Shown piece by piece: positions 5,051 through 6,981 of a DNA stretch of 6,981 nucleotides. The notes under the pieces were generated by a model, which worked only from the letters and a program-made list of their open reading frames with translations, did not search any database and was not told where the DNA came from. Where the stretch lies: contig NZ_KL585405.1 in the NCBI RefSeq assembly GCF_000721935.1, forward strand, positions 85,711-92,691. Direction: 5' to 3'. The stretch is from Streptomyces sp. NRRL WC-3549. GTDB lineage: Bacteria; Actinomycetota; Actinomycetes; Streptomycetales; Streptomycetaceae. Within the stretch, counting starts at the first letter, position 1. The number at the start of each line of letters is the position of its first letter. Position numbers and translations under genes: made by a program.

Positions 5051-6694
5051 GTGGACCACCTCATTCCGGCTCCCGTGCGCATCGGCGCCGACACCCAGGG
5101 GGAGGGGTTCCTCCCGGACCGCTCCACCACCCTCACCGCGCGGCCGGGCACCGAGAGCACCGAGCGCTGGCTCCGGGCCGAGCTCGGCGCCGCCTTCGGG
5201 CTGCCCCTCGGCCCCGCCGACCCCGGCGCCGGCACCACCGGCAACACCGTCGAGCTGGACCTCGACCCGGCACTCGGCCCCGAGGCCTACCGGCTCACCG
5301 TCGCCCCCGGCACGGGGGTACGGATCACCGGAGGGGACTCCGCCGGAGTGTTCTGGGGGGCGCAGACCCTCCGTCAGCTCCTCGGCCCGGAGGCGTTCCG
5401 CCGCGCACCCGTCACCTCCGGGCCGCGCCGGGCCGTCCCCTTCCTGGAGATCGAGGACGGCCCGCGCTTCGCCTGGCGGGGCATGATGCTCGACGTGGCA
5501 CGGCACTTCATGCGCAAGGACGACGTCCTGCGCTACCTCGATCTGCTCGCCGCCCACAAACTCAACGTCTTCCACTTCCACCTCACCGACGACCAGGGCT
5601 GGCGCGTCGAGATCAAGCGGTACCCCCGGCTCACCGAGACTGCCTCCTGGCGCACCCGCACCAAATACGGCCACCGCGCCTCCGAACTCTGGGACGAGAC
5701 CCCGCACGGCGGCTTCTACACCCAGGACGACATCCGCGAAATCGTCGCCTACGCCGCCGAGCGGCATATCCGGGTCGTCCCGGAAATCGACGTACCCGGC
5801 CACTCGCAGGCCGCGATCAGCGCGTATCCGGAACTCGGCAACACCGACGTCATCGACACGTCCTCACTTTCCGTGTGGGACACCTGGGGCATCAATCCGA
5901 ACGTACTCGCCCCCACTGACAACACCCTCCGTTTCTTCGAGGGGGTCTTCGAGGAGGTACTGGAGCTCTTCCCCGCCGCCACCTCGCCGTTCATCCACAT
6001 CGGCGGCGACGAATGTCCCAAGGACCAGTGGAAGGCGTCCCCGACGGCTCAGGCCCGGATCGCCGAACTCGGTCTGCGCGACGAGGACGAGCTCCAGTCC
6101 TGGTTCATCCGGCACTTCGACACCTGGTTCACGGCCCGGGGCCGGCGCCTCATCGGCTGGGACGAGATCCTGGAGGGCGGGCTCGCCGAGGGTGCGGCGA
6201 TCTCCTCGTGGCGCGGTTACGCGGGCGGTGTCGCCGCGGCCGAGGCGGGCCACGACGTCGTGATGTGCCCCGAGCAGCAGGTGTACCTGGACCACCGTCA
6301 GGACGGCGGCGCCGACGAGCCGATGCCCATCGGATACGTGCGCACCCTGGAGGACGTCTACCGCTTCGAACCCGTCCCCCCGGAGCTGTCGGAGGAGGCG
6401 GCCCGTCACATCATCGGCACCCAGGCCAACGTCTGGGCCGAGGTCATGCAGAACCGGTCCCGCGTCGACTACCAGGTCTTCCCCCGGCTCGCCGCCCTCG
6501 CCGAGGTCGCCTGGTCACGGCTCCCGGCCCCGGGGGAACGGGACTTCGCCGACTTCGAACGCCGTATGGGCACGCACTACGCGCGGCTCGACGCCCTGGG
6601 CGTCGACTACCGGCCGCCGGGCGGCCCGCACCCCTGGCAACGGCGGCCCGGCATCGTGGGTCGCCCGATCGAGGGACCGCCTCCGCACGTGTGA
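5051..6694 (+). CDS. GH20 beta-N-acetylhexosaminidase, cytoplasmic
   Basis: A 547-residue glycoside hydrolase family 20 enzyme that should remove terminal beta-linked GlcNAc or GalNAc by substrate-assisted catalysis. Residues 1 to about 135 form the GH20b-type N-terminal domain (GVFWGAQTLRQLL near 99-111). The TIM barrel follows, opening with WRGMMLDVARHF (142-153) and HFHLTDDQGWR (175-185). The catalytic pair is Asp320-Glu321 in HIGGDE. Other expected active-site residues are Arg143, His251 (PGHSQA), Trp370 (GWDE), Tyr412/Asp414 and Trp462/Glu464 (ANVWAE), arranged as in S. plicatus hexosaminidase. There is no signal peptide: the start runs straight into the N-terminal domain, so the enzyme should act in the cytoplasm on imported sugar. 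The C-terminus is a Pro/Gly-rich tail. Start GTG 5051 follows the permease stop by 1 nt. Whether it prefers chitobiose, peptidoglycan fragments or other glycans is open. Family and catalytic assignment are secure. Confidence 0.96.
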   Translation: MDHLIPAPVRIGADTQGEGFLPDRSTTLTARPGTESTERWLRAELGAAFGLPLGPADPGAGTTGNTVELDLDPALGPEAYRLTVAPGTGVRITGGDSAGVFWGAQTLRQLLGPEAFRRAPVTSGPRRAVPFLEIEDGPRFAWRGMMLDVARHFMRKDDVLRYLDLLAAHKLNVFHFHLTDDQGWRVEIKRYPRLTETASWRTRTKYGHRASELWDETPHGGFYTQDDIREIVAYAAERHIRVVPEIDVPGHSQAAISAYPELGNTDVIDTSSLSVWDTWGINPNVLAPTDNTLRFFEGVFEEVLELFPAATSPFIHIGGDECPKDQWKASPTAQARIAELGLRDEDELQSWFIRHFDTWFTARGRRLIGWDEILEGGLAEGAAISSWRGYAGGVAAAEAGHDVVMCPEQQVYLDHRQDGGADEPMPIGYVRTLEDVYRFEPVPPELSEEAARHIIGTQANVWAEVMQNRSRVDYQVFPRLAALAEVAWSRLPAPGERDFADFERRMGTHYARLDALGVDYRPPGGPHPWQRRPGIVGRPIEGPPPHV

Positions 6695-6742
6695 GACGCG
6701 TCGGACCCCTGCGGTGCGTGAACCGAATAAGTCGTACGAAGT

Positions 6743-6779
6743 AGCTGAAGAGCGGCAATGCGGATGCCGCTCCGAAGCT
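6743..6779 (+). terminator. Probable terminator of the sugar uptake operon
   Basis: GAGCGGCA (6750-6757) and TGCCGCTC (6765-6772) form a perfect 8-bp stem with a 7-nt loop, about 55 bp after the hexosaminidase stop. Outer AGCT/AGCT pairs (6743-6746 with 6776-6779) can extend it across a 3x3 internal loop. No T-run follows, as is common in this genus. Confidence 0.65.
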
Positions 6780-6865
6780 CTCCGAAACGTGACTTATCCC
6801 CAGCTCGGGGTCGGAAGTGCCCTTCGTGGACCCTCACGTCGGCCCGCCCCGAAGATGTGCCAGAG

Positions 6866-6896
6866 TTGCCACGTCCCGGCCGTGAGCACGTACCGT
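6866..6896 (+). promoter_or_regulatory. Weak promoter candidate for the gene starting at 6944
   Basis: TTGCCA (6866-6871) and TACCGT (6891-6896) resemble -35 and -10 elements, but the 19-bp spacing is longer than ideal. Transcription from it would start near 6903, about 40 nt before the TTG at 6944. Confidence 0.3.
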
Positions 6897-6943
6897 ACGG
6901 CGGACAGGCGGGACTGCCGGGACACCGGGAAGGGGCAGCTGGG

Positions 6944-6981
6944 TTGACCACGCACGCACCGCAGGCGACGCAGCCGGTGAT
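6944..6981 (+). CDS. Start of an unidentified gene (only 12 codons in window)
   Basis: A reading frame opens at TTG 6944 and continues to the window end, giving (M)TTHAPQATQPV before the cut. The polypurine stretch GGGAAGGGG at 6927-6935 lies 8 nt upstream and is a convincing Shine-Dalgarno for Streptomyces; it is the reason for calling a start here. Too little protein is present to suggest a family or function. An alternative is that TTGACC here is part of a promoter and the real start lies outside the window. Confidence 0.5.
   Translation, partial: MTTHAPQATQPV

Larger units (their letters stand above)
6695..6943. other. Intergenic region downstream of the hexosaminidase gene
   Basis: This 249-bp gap shows no convincing gene. 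It contains the hairpin at 6750-6772 (listed separately), and a second, weaker hairpin at 6808-6833 in which GGGTC pairs with GACCC and GAAG with CTTC around a TGCC loop. It also holds an 8-bp palindrome CCGTACGG at 6893-6900 and the promoter candidate at 6866-6896. A plus-strand open frame of 77 codons across it has no recognisable protein features and no good ribosome binding site. Confidence 0.6.

Noticed and set aside
4165..5247. 360-codon minus-strand open frame opposite the second permease and the start of the hexosaminidase
   Set aside because: Its product is repetitive Arg/Glu/Gly/Asp-rich sequence typical of antisense shadows; the plus strand has clear homology and ribosome binding sites.
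6794..6802. TTATCCCCA, one mismatch from the E. coli DnaA box
   Set aside because: A single isolated copy with no cluster, no AT-rich segment and no neighbouring replication gene; expected by chance.
6714..6947. 77-codon plus-strand open frame after the hexosaminidase
   Set aside because: No ribosome binding site, passes through the terminator-like hairpin and has no recognisable protein features.
6944..6949. TTGACC as a -35 element
   Set aside because: No -10-like TANNNT follows at 16-19 bp within the window, while a good Shine-Dalgarno precedes the TTG; it is kept only as an alternative to the start codon.

Overview
The window is high-GC DNA with strong G/C bias at third codon positions, GTG and TTG starts, and long spurious open frames on the antisense strand. 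This points to a Streptomyces-type actinomycete. Gene content and order (murA diverging from a YqgE/UPF0301 gene and a DUF3039 gene, then a sugar ABC transporter and a GH20 hexosaminidase) resemble what I recall of the S. coelicolor SCO2949-SCO2943 region. That parallel is from memory and was not searched.

Layout: (1) 498-1, minus strand: 5' part of murA, the first committed step of peptidoglycan synthesis, cut by the window edge. (2) 499-795: divergent intergenic region with a striking 15-bp-arm dyad (521-560) just upstream of murA and smaller GC-rich hairpins. (3) 796-1389, plus: YqgE/AlgH-family protein. (4) 1420-1716, plus: small DUF3039 protein with a likely zinc site and a Lys/Gly tail. 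A perfect 16-bp inverted repeat (1757-1794) then acts as a likely terminator. (5) 1819-1931: control region of the sugar operon, with a DasR-box-like palindrome, a -35/-10 pair with 17-bp spacing, repeated GTTGYGCA half-sites and a ribosome binding site. (6) 1929-6694: four-gene operon of lipoprotein solute-binding protein, two CUT1 permeases and a GH20 beta-N-acetylhexosaminidase, coupled by ATGA and GTGA overlaps and a 1-nt gap. (7) 6695-6943: intergenic region with a terminator-like hairpin and a possible promoter for a gene starting at TTG 6944 and running off the end.

How it works together: the binding protein should capture an N-acetylhexosamine-containing oligosaccharide outside the membrane and the two permeases should import it. 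No ATPase is encoded here, so a shared MsiK-type ATPase elsewhere is the likely energiser. The hexosaminidase has no signal peptide and should release GlcNAc (or GalNAc) in the cytoplasm. The DasR-like box suggests control by the amino-sugar regulon. The second set of repeated half-sites, at the predicted transcription start, suggests an additional unidentified regulator. The exact sugar (chitooligosaccharide, peptidoglycan fragment or glycan) cannot be read from the sequence. Nothing here looks like a mobile element, CRISPR array, phage or defence system.
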